From Acidimicrobiales bacterium (GTDB taxonomy: Bacteria; Actinomycetota; Acidimicrobiia; Acidimicrobiales; JADJXE01): a stretch of 64,000 nt of DNA. The translations under genes and the position numbers were made by a program. Positions 46,099 through 54,617 of this stretch are shown piece after piece. Position 1 is the first letter of the stretch, and each line of letters starts with the position of its first letter. The stretch spans positions 633,001-697,000 of the forward strand of contig JADJXE010000001.1 of NCBI GenBank assembly GCA_016716005.1. The letters are read 5' to 3'. A model generated the notes under the pieces. The model was given only the letters and a program-made list of their open reading frames with translations. It was not told where the DNA came from and did not search any database.

Positions 46099-48170
46099 CG
46101 GCCCGCCTCCCGGCGGCGGGCCACCCATCGCAGGCCTGCGTCGCGCACCTGGTACACGAGGCCGCCGAGGCCGCCGGGCACCACCCACAGCACCACCAGC
46201 ACGCCCACGGCCGAGGCCACCAGCCGCCAGTCGCCGGGCAGGAACCACTGGCCGCCCTTCATGAACACGGCGCCCAGGGCGGCTCCGAGCATCGAGCCCA
46301 GCCCGCCCACCACGGCCGCGGTGAACACGAGCAGGTTCTCCTCCGGTGCCACCAGACCGAGGCTGAACCCCTGGTTGTGGTGGGCCAGCAGGGTGCCGGC
46401 CACCGCCGCGAGGAAGCCCGACAGGGCGAAGGCGAACAGCTTCACCCGCACCACGGGGACGCCGTAGGCCTGGGCGCCCTGCTCGTTCTCGCGCAGGGCC
46501 ACCAGCGCCCGGCCGGTGCGGCTGCGGCGGATCCCGAGCAGCCCGGCGGCCACCAGCACCAGCACGCCGAGCGAGAGGTGGTACACGCCGGCCGGCGAGT
46601 CCCACCCGACCCGCCCGAGCAGCGGCGGCCGGCCGATGCGCTGCACCGGCACCCACGACCAGAACTGGCGGTTCAGGAAGTACGACGTGGTCGCCAGGGC
46701 GAAGGCGAGGGTGGTGACGGCCAGGTACAGGCCCCGCAGGCGCAGCGCGGGCAGCCCGACCAGGACGGCCACGCCCGCCCCTGCCAGCCCGGCCAGCGGC
46801 AGGGCGAGGGCGAGGTCGAGGCCCCAGTCGGCCGTCGCCTTGGCCCCCACGGCGGCCCCCACCGCCACGAAGCCCATCTGCCCGAGCGAGACCTGGCCCG
46901 CCCACCCGGTGAGCACCACGATCGACAGCAGCACGATCGTGAAGATCACGACCGCCCCGGCCTTCAGCGTGTCGCCGGGCCCGAGCCACCGCGGCAGGGC
47001 GAGCAGCAGGCCGACCACGGCCGCCAGCCCGGCCCAGTGCGCCACCCGGACCCACAGGTCCCGCCGGAGCTCCTGCGGCACCGGACGGACCTCGTCGGCC
47101 GCGGGCCACGACGCCCCGGTGTCGCGCTCGGCCCGGCTCGTGCCGGGTCGCTGGACCAGCAGGGCGACCACGATCACCAGGCCGAGCACGGGCGGCACCA
47201 GCAGGTCCGAGTCGAGGCCGAGCGTGAACGACGCCGGGCCCCACCCCACCGTCAGGGCGTCGTTCCACACGACCCCCCGCTCGAGCAGGCCCAGGGCCAC
47301 CGCGCTGGCCACCACCGCGCCCAGGTGCGTCAGCCGGCCGAGGGTCAGCGCGGCCAGGGCGCTCAACAGCACCGTGAACCCGACCGCGGGCCCGAGGGGC
47401 AGGCCGAACACGCCCGCCCGCAGGAACAGCGACAGGAACGACAGCAGCGCGGCCAGCGCCCACACGTAGGTGTGCAGGCGCCCCACCGGGATGCCGAGCA
47501 GGGCCGCCCGGTCGGCGCGCTCGGCCGACGCCCGCACGGCGACCCCGACGTCGGTGCGCCGCAGCAGCACCGCCACGGCCACCAGCGCGAGGGGGGCCAG
47601 CACCAGCACCAGCACGTCGTCGGCGAAGAAGACCTGGCTGCCCATGGTGAGCCGCCACCCGAACGGCGCGTCGATGCGCTGGGTCACGTCGGTCTCGTCC
47701 CACAGCCGCGGCACGAGCAGGGCCAGGAAGGCCAGCAGCTGCGAGAGGCCGATGGTGGCGACGGTGAGGATCATCCGGGGCGCCCGGAAGAACCGCCGGA
47801 TCACGGCCAGCTCGACCACCGCCCCCAGGGCGACCGCGGCCACGGCACCGACGCCCAGAGCGGGCAGGTACGCCAGGCCGCCCAGGTTCACCAGGCTCAC
47901 GGCCAGGGTGGTGGGCACCAGGCCGAGGTCTCCCTGGGCGAAGTTGAGGATCCGGTTGGCCCGGTACACCAGGGCCATGCCCAGGGCCAGCAGGGCGGTG
48001 AGCAGGCCGAGCACCAGGCCCACCACCACCTGGCCGGCCGGGAGGGGCAGGAGCAGCTGCTGGACCACCACGATGGCGGCCGCCGGGGCGAGGGAGCGGG
48101 CGGCGCCGACCAGCACGGCCGGGTCGACCCGCCGGCCGGCCGCCGGCACGGCCACGCCCACGCTGCTCAC
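46095..48170 (-). CDS. fused LivH-LivM branched-chain/amide-type ABC permease
   Basis: A 691-residue protein joining both permease halves. The LivH-like half (about 30-310) contains GMALVYRANRILNFAQGDLG, a signature of these permeases, and the LivM-like half (about 350-665) contains TGWAGQVSLGQMGFVAVGA, LRLRGLYLAVTTLAFA and RENEQGAQAYGV. About 16 membrane helices in total. GTG 48170 overlaps the preceding small ORF stop (GTGA), and the end overlaps the ATPase fusion (GTGA). It forms the membrane channel of the importer with the downstream gene products. Substrate probably amino acids or short amides. Confidence 0.92.
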
Positions 48171-48358
48171 CCCGCGGCCTCCAGCCGGGCCCGTGCGGGG
48201 CAGCGCGCCGACCGGGCCACCGCCGGGGACACGAGCACCGCGCCCGGGGCCTCGCCTCCGGGGAGGTCGAGGCCGGCGGACGAGACCGTGCCGCCGTCGA
48301 CGTGGCGCCGCGCACCGGCGCACCGGCCGGGCGCGCCCACCTGGGACCGCTCGCGCAC
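48167..48358 (-). CDS. 63-residue ORF before the permease fusion
   Basis: Runs from GTG 48358, 17 bases after the stop of the DUF6544 gene, to a stop that overlaps the permease start as GTGA. The peptide (for example VRERSQVGAPGRCAGARR, later LDLPGGEAPGAVLV) has no recognised domain. It may be a small gene or a coupling ORF; a chance frame is possible. Confidence 0.35.
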   Translation of the reverse strand: MRERSQVGAPGRCAGARRHVDGGTVSSAGLDLPGGEAPGAVLVSPAVARSARCPARARLEAAG

Positions 48359-48375
48359 GTCGTCCGAACCCCGTG

Positions 48376-49143
48376 TCAGGCGCCGCCGTCGAGCAGGCAG
48401 ACCTGGTCGAGCGACATCCGGAAGAACTCCCCCTCGGCCCACCGGTCGGTGCCGAAGAACCAGCCGATCCGGCCGGCGGAGGGGACCGTCACCCCGCCGA
48501 AGGTGCGCTCCGCCAGCACCTCCATCCCGCACACCTCCACCCGGTGGGCGCCGCCACCGGGGTTGCCCCACCGGTCGAACCAGGAGCGTCGAACCCGGCC
48601 GGTGGCGTCGAGCTCCAGGTGCACGTCGACCGTGTCGGGGCCCATCGGCACCGAGGCCACCGCGTGGTCGGCGCCGTCGGCGCGCCACGTCACACCCCAC
48701 GCCGGGTGCAGCGCCGTGGGCACGAGCAGGGCCTCGCCCGCCGCCCGGCCCCGGGCGCTGCGGGCCACGTCGGGCCCGCCCGCCCGGACCACGGGGACCA
48801 GGCCGGCGACGGCCCAGTGCATCCGGCCCTCGGCGGCGTCGGCCGCGTCGAACCCCCGGATGCCCAGGGCGAGCGGGCCCAGCAGCAGCCCGGCGTCGGC
48901 CCGCCACACGAACCCCGAGCCCGGCACCAGCACCTCGGTCGCCCGAAACGGCACCCACGGCCCCAGCTTGATGGTGCCGTGCATCCGGAGTTCGGCCCCG
49001 CCGGCGAGAGGCGTCCCCGGCGCCAAGGCGTGGAGCAGGTAGCGCCGGGCCGGCTCGGGCAGGTCGGCAAGGCCGGTCGGCTCGAAGCTCCCCCTCGCGG
49101 CGACGGCGCGCAGTCGCGGTTCGAGCGCGTCGGGGTCGAGCAC
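48376..49143 (-). CDS. DUF6544/DUF6920-type protein
   Basis: A 255-residue protein I associate with the DUF6544 (also DUF6920) family: LPEPARRYLLHALAPGTPL near residue 25, RMHGTIKLGPWVPFRATEVL near 50, and the C-terminal WFFGTDRWAEGEFFRMSL. These proteins are predicted beta-rich and are uncharacterised. No signal peptide. GTG 49143 fits the conserved start. Same strand as, and just upstream of, the ABC importer, so cotranscription is possible, though a functional link is only inferred. Confidence 0.72.
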   Translation of the reverse strand: MLDPDALEPRLRAVAARGSFEPTGLADLPEPARRYLLHALAPGTPLAGGAELRMHGTIKLGPWVPFRATEVLVPGSGFVWRADAGLLLGPLALGIRGFDAADAAEGRMHWAVAGLVPVVRAGGPDVARSARGRAAGEALLVPTALHPAWGVTWRADGADHAVASVPMGPDTVDVHLELDATGRVRRSWFDRWGNPGGGAHRVEVCGMEVLAERTFGGVTVPSAGRIGWFFGTDRWAEGEFFRMSLDQVCLLDGGA

Positions 49144-49169
49144 GACCGGGAAGGCTAGGGCGTGCGCCG

Positions 49170-49213
49170 CCTCGCCGTCCGCCGACGGACCGCTCCCTCG
49201 GCGGACGGCGAGG
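49170..49213. promoter_or_regulatory. perfect 16-bp inverted repeat in a divergent gap
   Basis: CCTCGCCGTCCGCCGA (49170-49185) and TCGGCGGACGGCGAGG (49198-49213) around a 12-base loop, centred between the DUF6544 and GNAT start codons. Such symmetry in a divergent promoter fits an operator; a repeat-family hairpin is the alternative. Confidence 0.5.
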
Positions 49214-49243
49214 GAGGGCCGGCCGGTGGGGCCGCGTCGCGGG

Positions 49244-49249
49244 CAGGAT
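49244..49249 (+). promoter_or_regulatory. candidate -10 (CAGGAT) of leaderless GNAT mRNA
   Basis: CAGGAT, six bases, then GTG 49256. The same hexamer and spacing precede the P-type ATPase gene, and a seven-base spacing precedes the cydA leader ORF. Confidence 0.4.
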
Positions 49250-49255
49250 GGGTGC

Positions 49256-49786
49256 GTGCTCGTCCGCCGTGAGCGCTCCGCCGACTGTGCCGCCATCGAG
49301 CAGGTGCACACCGCCGCCTTCGCCCGGCCCGGCTCGGCCGAGGTGCCGGTGGAAGTGGCACTGGTGGACGACCTGCGGGCGAGCTCGGCGTGGATCCCGG
49401 CCCTCTCCCTCGTGGCCTGCCCGGCCGACGACCCCGGCACCGTCATCGGCCACGTCTGCTGCACCCGCGCCACCCTGGAGCCCGACGGCGTCCCGGTGCT
49501 CGGCCTCGGGCCGCTGGGCGTGCGGCCCGGCCACCAACGGCTCGGCGCGGGCAGCGCCCTGGTGCACGCCGTGCTGGGCGCGGCCGACGCCCTCGACGAG
49601 GCCCTGGTGGGCCTCCTGGGCGACCCCGGCTACTACGCCCGGTTCGGCTTCGAGCACTCGGCCCGGTGGGGCGTGGAGCCGCCGGAGCCGGCCTGGGCTC
49701 CACACTTCCAGGTGCGCCGGCTCACCCGCTGGACCCAGTCGCTCACCGGCACCTTCCGCTACGCCCCCGCCTTCGACAGCGTCTGA
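49256..49786 (+). CDS. GNAT-family N-acetyltransferase
   Basis: A 176-residue acetyltransferase. Acetyl-CoA binding motif A is LGPLGVRPGHQRLGAGSALV (R-x-x-x-x-G-x-G form), and the later LGDPGYYARFGF is typical of the YhbS-like subgroup. It begins LVRRERSADCAAIEQVHTAAF, the usual first strand-helix. GTG 49256 is chosen by the CAGGAT box six bases upstream. The acceptor substrate is unknown. Cytosolic. Confidence 0.88.
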   Translation: MLVRRERSADCAAIEQVHTAAFARPGSAEVPVEVALVDDLRASSAWIPALSLVACPADDPGTVIGHVCCTRATLEPDGVPVLGLGPLGVRPGHQRLGAGSALVHAVLGAADALDEALVGLLGDPGYYARFGFEHSARWGVEPPEPAWAPHFQVRRLTRWTQSLTGTFRYAPAFDSV

Positions 49787-49906
49787 TCCGCCGACGGCGC
49801 ACGCGGCGCGACGCCCTCCTCCGGGTTCTCCGGCCGGGATGGCCCGCTCTGGCACGTGCGGGACGCAGAACGCGGGGGCGCCGCCTCGGGTGGCGGCGCT
49901 GCGGGG

Positions 49907-49912
49907 CAGTAT
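49907..49912 (+). promoter_or_regulatory. candidate -10 (CAGTAT) overlapping an upstream ATG
   Basis: CAGTAT followed by seven bases and ATG 49920. Because it overlaps the in-frame ATG at 49911, it favours 49920 as the real start of the crotonase. Confidence 0.4.
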
Positions 49913-49919
49913 GCGCCCC

Positions 49920-50723
49920 ATGAGCGGCTACGACGACCATCCCGACCTCACCTTCGACCGGCCGGCTGCCGGGGTGCTGCGCATCACGCTCGACGCTCCG
50001 GGGCTGAACGCCGTGAACCACGCCGTGCACCGCCAGCTGGCCGACGTGTGGCTCACCATCGACCGCGACCCCGAGACCAACGTCGCCGTGCTCCAGGGCG
50101 CGGGCAAGGCCTTCTCCGCGGGCGGGAGCTTCGAGCTGCTCGACTCGCTGATGTCCGACTACGCGGTGCGCACGCGGGTCATGCGCGAGGCCCGCGACCT
50201 GGTGTTCAACGTGATCGGCTGTTCGAAGCCGATCGTGTCCGCCATCCACGGCCCGGCGGTGGGTGCCGGCCTCGTGGCCGGCATCCTGGCCGACGTGTCG
50301 GTGGTGGCCCGCACCGCCCGCATCATCGACGGCCACACCCGCCTGGGTGTGACGGCCGGCGACCACGCGGCCATCTGCTGGCCCCTGCTGTGCGGCATGG
50401 CCAAGGCCAAGTACTACCTGCTCACCTGCGACACCCTCACCGGCGAGGAGGCGGAGCGCATCGGGCTGGTGTCGCTGTGCGTCGACGACGACCAGGTGCA
50501 CGCCCGCGCCCTGGAGATCGCGACGCAGCTCGCGGGCGGCGCCCAGTCGGCCATCCGCTGGACCAAGCAGACGCTGAACAACTGGTACCGGGCCCAGACC
50601 GCCGTCCTCGACGCCAGCCTGGCCTACGAGTTCTACGGCTTCGGTGGCCCCGACGCGCGCGAGGGCCTTGCATCGCACACCGAGAAGCGCCCACCCCGGT
50701 TCACCGGCCCGACCGCGGAGTGA
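49920..50723 (+). CDS. enoyl-CoA hydratase/isomerase (crotonase) family protein
   Basis: A 267-residue crotonase. Oxyanion-hole segments are KAFSAGGSFELLD and HGPAVGAGLVAGILADVSV, followed by RIIDGHTRLGVTAGDHAA and TGEEAERIGLVSLCV, all typical of acyl-CoA hydratases. The C-terminal helix ends in TEKRPPRFTG. It differs clearly from the crotonase at 22008 and is not its duplicate. ATG 49920 is preferred over 49911 (see the -10 candidate). Its CoA substrate is unknown; fatty-acid or steroid side-chain oxidation is plausible. Confidence 0.9.
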   Translation: MSGYDDHPDLTFDRPAAGVLRITLDAPGLNAVNHAVHRQLADVWLTIDRDPETNVAVLQGAGKAFSAGGSFELLDSLMSDYAVRTRVMREARDLVFNVIGCSKPIVSAIHGPAVGAGLVAGILADVSVVARTARIIDGHTRLGVTAGDHAAICWPLLCGMAKAKYYLLTCDTLTGEEAERIGLVSLCVDDDQVHARALEIATQLAGGAQSAIRWTKQTLNNWYRAQTAVLDASLAYEFYGFGGPDAREGLASHTEKRPPRFTGPTAE

Positions 50724-50754
50724 CCGGGCGGGGGGAGGCGGGCGGCGGGCGGCC

Positions 50755-51132
50755 CTAGGAGCCGCCCGCGGCCTCGTCGCCCTCGGCGCCGACGATCTCG
50801 AGATCGTGCACCCGCAGGTGCTCGATCTCCACCGTGCCCAGCCGCAGCTCGCGGATCACCGCCTTGCGCACGAAGAGCCGGCCGATGGCCACCACACCGA
50901 TCGCCGTGGCCCCGACCGCGAGCGCGCCCACCGCCAGCGCCCCCCACGACGACGCGCCCGTGCCCGAGCTCCCCGTGAGGCCCAGGCCGACCGCGTGCGC
51001 ACCCCTGGCCTCGACCAGCTCGACGCGGCCGGCGTGGCGGGCCACGGTCCGCACGGCCCGGGCGGCGCTCGCCCGCGCCCGGCGGCGGTGGCGGCGGGTC
51101 GGGAGATGGTGGTGAGTCGCAGCGTCGGGCAC
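50755..51132 (-). CDS. small membrane protein with Ala/Gly hexad repeats
   Basis: A 125-residue protein: a basic His/Arg-rich start, then a repeated ALAVGALAVGATAIGVVAIGRL segment of six-residue steps and an amphipathic beta-rich end (VIRELRLGTVEIEHLRVHDLEI). Similar repeat proteins are predicted membrane-associated and occur in many bacteria; function is unknown. GTG 51132 is six bases behind a TAACGT box, so a leaderless mRNA is likely. Confidence 0.65.
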   Translation of the reverse strand: MPDAATHHHLPTRRHRRRARASAARAVRTVARHAGRVELVEARGAHAVGLGLTGSSGTGASSWGALAVGALAVGATAIGVVAIGRLFVRKAVIRELRLGTVEIEHLRVHDLEIVGAEGDEAAGGS

Positions 51133-51138
51133 GGCGCC

Positions 51139-51144
51139 ACGTTA
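51139..51144 (-). promoter_or_regulatory. -10 box (TAACGT) of leaderless mRNA
   Basis: On the minus strand TAACGT, six bases, then GTG 51132. Confidence 0.55.
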
Positions 51145-51184
51145 GGACCCCGCCCCGCCGACTGCTGGCCCCGAGCCGCCGCCG

Positions 51185-51330
51185 GCACCACACCGGCCCC
51201 ACGGACCCCAGCCCCGGCGCTTCAGGTCTTCGAGAGGGCCACCGACTCGTGGCGCCACACGAAGGCCGCCAGCGACCCGTGCTCGGCGACCAGATCGCAC
51301 GCGCGGCCGGCGTTGGAGACGGTCGCCTCG
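51185..51330 (-). pseudogene. tag: decayed fragment of 3-methyladenine DNA glycosylase I
   Basis: One frame reads EATVSNAGRACDLVAEHGSL followed by AAFVWRHE, which matches the Tag core (VSNAR...EEHGSFAAYLW). It stops at 51222 after VALSKT, but the next frame continues DLKRRGWG, the Tag segment that follows LSKDLKKRGW. The stretch normally between the two (about 20 residues) is missing, as are both ends of the gene. It is therefore a remnant with an internal deletion and a frameshift. A working AlkA-type glycosylase gene lies at 58881. The family comparison is from memory. Confidence 0.6.
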
Positions 51331-51361
51331 CCCGGCACCGGGGACGCCGGGTTCGGGGCCC

Positions 51362-51700
51362 CTACCCGGCCCCCTCCACCGGGACCTGCCGGCCGCTGTT
51401 GTCGTCGATGAGCACCCGGTCTCCCAGCGGCCGGCTCAGGCGCACGGTGACCTCGCCCGTGCAGTCGCGCTCTGGGTCGCCCCGCACCAGCACCCCCACC
51501 CGCACCTGGCCCGGCCCCTCGATGACCCGGGTGTCGACGTCGCGGGCGTCGCACAGCCCGACGGTGAGCACCAGCGTGCTGCCCCCCGGGCCGGCCACGG
51601 CCCGCTCGATGGGCGCGGCCTCCACACCACCGCACCCGGCGAGCAGGGCCAGCGCGGTCAGGGTGCCGGCCAGGGCGACGGTCCTTCCCACGTCCCCCAT
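51362..51700 (-). CDS. small secreted lipoprotein, unknown function
   Basis: A 112-residue lipoprotein: signal peptide with lipobox LLAGC near residue 23, then a beta-rich domain (TLVLTVGLCDARDV, EVTVRLSRPLGDRVLID) with two further Cys that could pair. No known family. The ATG 51700 start is fixed by the signal peptide. It is divergent from the P-type ATPase gene and lies beside the tag remnant. Confidence 0.65.
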   Translation of the reverse strand: MGDVGRTVALAGTLTALALLAGCGGVEAAPIERAVAGPGGSTLVLTVGLCDARDVDTRVIEGPGQVRVGVLVRGDPERDCTGEVTVRLSRPLGDRVLIDDNSGRQVPVEGAG

Positions 51701-51741
51701 CGTGCCCGAGGTGCCCGGCGCGCCGGGCCGCGCCGACCTGC

Positions 51742-51747
51742 CAGGAT
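51742..51747 (+). promoter_or_regulatory. candidate -10 (CAGGAT) of leaderless ATPase mRNA
   Basis: CAGGAT, six bases, then GTG 51754. Confidence 0.4.
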
Positions 51748-51753
51748 GGCCGG

Positions 51754-54609
51754 GTGGCGGCCGAGCAGGGCCACGGGCGCACCGGGCGAGCGGGCCCCCC
51801 GGAGTGGTACCGGTGCACCGCCGCCGACGCCCTCGCCCGCCTCGGCACCGACCCCGCCACCGGCCTCGGCGCCGACGAGGCGGCCCGCCGCCTGGCCGAG
51901 CACGGCCCCAACGAGCTGGAGGAGCGGGGCGGCCGCAGCCGCGGGCGGATCCTGCTCGCCCAGCTGACGGGCGTGCTGAGCTTCGTCCTCTACGGCGCCG
52001 TGGGGCTGTCGCTGGCCCTCGGGGAGTGGCTCGACGCGGCGGTGATCCTGCTCATCGTGGTGCTCAACGCCCTGCTCGGCTACACCCAGGAAGCCCGCGC
52101 CGAGGAATCGATGTCGGCGCTCCGGCGCCTGGCGGTGCCGACGGTCCGGGTCCGTCGCGACGGTGCCCTGCAGGAGCGGTCGGCCGTCGACCTGGTCCCC
52201 GGCGACCTGGTGCTGTTGGAGACGGGCAACGTGGTGCCGGCCGACGGCCGCCTGGTCCTGGCCGAGAGCCTCCGCGTCCAGGAGGCCGCCCTCACCGGCG
52301 AGTCGGAGGCCGTCGAGAAGGACGCCGGCCTGGTGTTCGAGACCGAGCGGGCCCTCGCCGACCGCAGGAACCTGGTCTTCTCCGGCACCCTCGTCACCTA
52401 CGGCCGCGGCGAGCTGGTGGTGACCGCCACGGGCATGGGCACCGAGCTGGGCCGGATCGCCGACCTGCTCCAGACCGTGGACGACGAGCTGACGCCGCTC
52501 CAGCGGCGCCTCGACCGCCTCGGGCGCGTGCTGGCGCTGGGCGCCATCGCCGTGGTGGTCGTGGTGTTCCTCGCCGGCATGGCCCGCGGCGAGGACCTCG
52601 AGGAGAACCTGCTCACCGCCGTGAGCCTGGCCGTGGCCGCCATCCCCGAGGCCATGACGGCGGTGGTGACGATCGCCCTCTCGCTCGGTGCGAAGCGCAT
52701 GCTCGAGCGCCGGGCCCTGATCAGGCGCCTGCTGGCCGTGGAGACGCTCGGGTCGGTGAGCCTGATCTGCTCGGACAAGACCGGCACCCTCACCCAGAAC
52801 CGCATGACCGTCACGGTCGTCGACGTGGCCGACCACCGGATCGACCTGCTCCCCGGCCCGGGCGGACCGGGGTACGGGGTCGACCTCACTCTGGCGCCCG
52901 GGGCGGCGGCCGAGCTGCGGCTGCACCGCACCCTCGCCCTGCTCCTGGCCGGCGGCGCCCTGTGCAACGACGCAACCCTGGTGCCCCGCGCCAGCGGCGG
53001 GACCTGGCGCGCCGTGGGCGACCCCACCGAGGCCGCCCTGGTGCTGGCGGCGGCCGAGGCCGGGCTGGTCGAGGGCGACCTCGACCGCGCCCTCCCCCGG
53101 GTGGCCGAGGCGCCCTTCGACTCGGACCGCAAGCGCATGACGACCGTGCACGACGTGCCCGAGTCGGCCGACGCGCTGCCGGCGACGCTGGCCCGGTACT
53201 GGCGGGAGGAGCTCATCGGCGACGGCGGGCCGGAGTACGTGGCCGTCACCAAGGGCGCGGTCGAGGGCCTCCTCGACGTGTCCGACCGGGTCTGGGCGCA
53301 CGAGCGGGCCGAGCCCCTCGACGCCGCCTGGCGAGGTCGGATCACGGCTGCCCACGACGCGCTGGCGGCACGGGGCATGCGCGTGCTCGGCGTGTGCGTG
53401 CGCGCGCTCGACCGCGTCCCGCCACACCCCACCCCCGCCGAGCTCGAGCAGCACCTGACCTACGTGGGCATGTTCGGCCTCGTCGACCCACCCCGCCCCG
53501 AGGTCCGCGACGCCGTCCTCACCTGCCGGTCGGCCGGCATCCGACCGGTGATGATCACCGGCGACCACCCGCTCACCGCCAGGCACATCGCCGCCCAGGT
53601 GGGCATCGCCGACGACGAGCGCTTCCTCACCGGCGTCGACCTCGACGCGCTGGACGACGAGGGGCTGCGTTCGGCGGCCGAGGAGGTGTCGGTGTTCGCC
53701 CGGGTGTCCCCGGAGCACAAGCTGCGCCTGGTGGCCGCCTACCAGGCCGACGGCCGGGTGGTGGCCATGACCGGCGACGGCGTGAACGACGCGCCGGCCC
53801 TGACCAAGGCCGACATCGGGGTGGCCATGGGCATCACCGGCACCGACGTGTCCAAGGGCGCGGCCGACATGGTGCTCCTCGACGACGACTTCGCCACCAT
53901 CGTGGCGGCGGTCGAGGAGGGGCGCGTCGTCTACGACAACATCCGCAAGTTCATCGCCTACCTCCTCAGCTGCAACTCGAGCGAGGTGGCGGTGATGCTG
54001 CTCGCCCCCTTCCTCGGCATGCCCCTCCCCCTGCTCGCGCTGCAGATCCTGTGGATGAACCTGGTCACCGACGGCCTGCCCGCGCTGGCGCTGTCGGTGG
54101 AGCCGGCCGGCTCGACGGTGATGCGGCGGCCACCCACCCGCCCCTCCGAAGGCGTGTTCGCCCGCGGCATGGGTGCCTTCGTGGTCGGGATGGGCCTGGT
54201 GCTCTCGGTGCTGGCCATCGGCGTCGGCTACGAGCTGTGGCGGCTGGACGACCCGGCCTGGCGCACCGCCCTGCTGACCACCCTCGTCTTCTGCCAGCTG
54301 GCGCTGGCCCTCGAGGTGCGCACCGAGCGGCGGTCGCTGCGCCAGGTGGGGCTGGGCTCGAACCGGGCGATGCTGGGCGCCGTCGCCCTCAGCGTGCTGC
54401 TCCAGCTGGGCGTCGTCTACCTGCCTCCCCTCCAGCACCTGTTCGACACCCAGGCCCTCGGCGCCCGCGACCTGATGGTCGCCGCCGGGGCGGCGCTGGT
54501 GGTCGTGGCCGTGGCCGAGGCGGCCAAGGCGCTCCGCCGCCGAGCGGGTGCGCCCTCCCCGCCGTCGACGACCACGGAGAGTGAAGTACGCGCCTCGAGC
54601 GGCCGATAG
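51754..54609 (+). CDS. type II (P2) cation-transporting P-type ATPase
   Basis: A 951-residue Ca2+/cation pump of the SERCA/PMR-like P2 group. The phosphorylated Asp is Asp341 in CSDKTGTLT, the actuator loop is ALTGESE, and the hinge is MTGDGVNDAPAL. Membrane ion-site residues are in AAIPEAMTAVV (M4 Glu) and NLVTDGLPALAL (M6 Asn/Asp). The full N-terminal cation-ATPase domain and C-terminal four helices are present. It probably exports calcium or manganese; specificity is not decided by sequence alone. GTG 51754 follows a CAGGAT box by six bases. The downstream glucosaminidase starts nine bases after its stop. Confidence 0.93.
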   Translation: MAAEQGHGRTGRAGPPEWYRCTAADALARLGTDPATGLGADEAARRLAEHGPNELEERGGRSRGRILLAQLTGVLSFVLYGAVGLSLALGEWLDAAVILLIVVLNALLGYTQEARAEESMSALRRLAVPTVRVRRDGALQERSAVDLVPGDLVLLETGNVVPADGRLVLAESLRVQEAALTGESEAVEKDAGLVFETERALADRRNLVFSGTLVTYGRGELVVTATGMGTELGRIADLLQTVDDELTPLQRRLDRLGRVLALGAIAVVVVVFLAGMARGEDLEENLLTAVSLAVAAIPEAMTAVVTIALSLGAKRMLERRALIRRLLAVETLGSVSLICSDKTGTLTQNRMTVTVVDVADHRIDLLPGPGGPGYGVDLTLAPGAAAELRLHRTLALLLAGGALCNDATLVPRASGGTWRAVGDPTEAALVLAAAEAGLVEGDLDRALPRVAEAPFDSDRKRMTTVHDVPESADALPATLARYWREELIGDGGPEYVAVTKGAVEGLLDVSDRVWAHERAEPLDAAWRGRITAAHDALAARGMRVLGVCVRALDRVPPHPTPAELEQHLTYVGMFGLVDPPRPEVRDAVLTCRSAGIRPVMITGDHPLTARHIAAQVGIADDERFLTGVDLDALDDEGLRSAAEEVSVFARVSPEHKLRLVAAYQADGRVVAMTGDGVNDAPALTKADIGVAMGITGTDVSKGAADMVLLDDDFATIVAAVEEGRVVYDNIRKFIAYLLSCNSSEVAVMLLAPFLGMPLPLLALQILWMNLVTDGLPALALSVEPAGSTVMRRPPTRPSEGVFARGMGAFVVGMGLVLSVLAIGVGYELWRLDDPAWRTALLTTLVFCQLALALEVRTERRSLRQVGLGSNRAMLGAVALSVLLQLGVVYLPPLQHLFDTQALGARDLMVAAGAALVVVAVAEAAKALRRRAGAPSPPSTTTESEVRASSGR

Positions 54610-54617
54610 GTGTGGTC

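Noticed and set aside
49911..49919. ATG at 49911 as crotonase start
   Set aside because: It overlaps a -10-like CAGTAT and adds only three residues; ATG 49920 fits the leaderless spacing.
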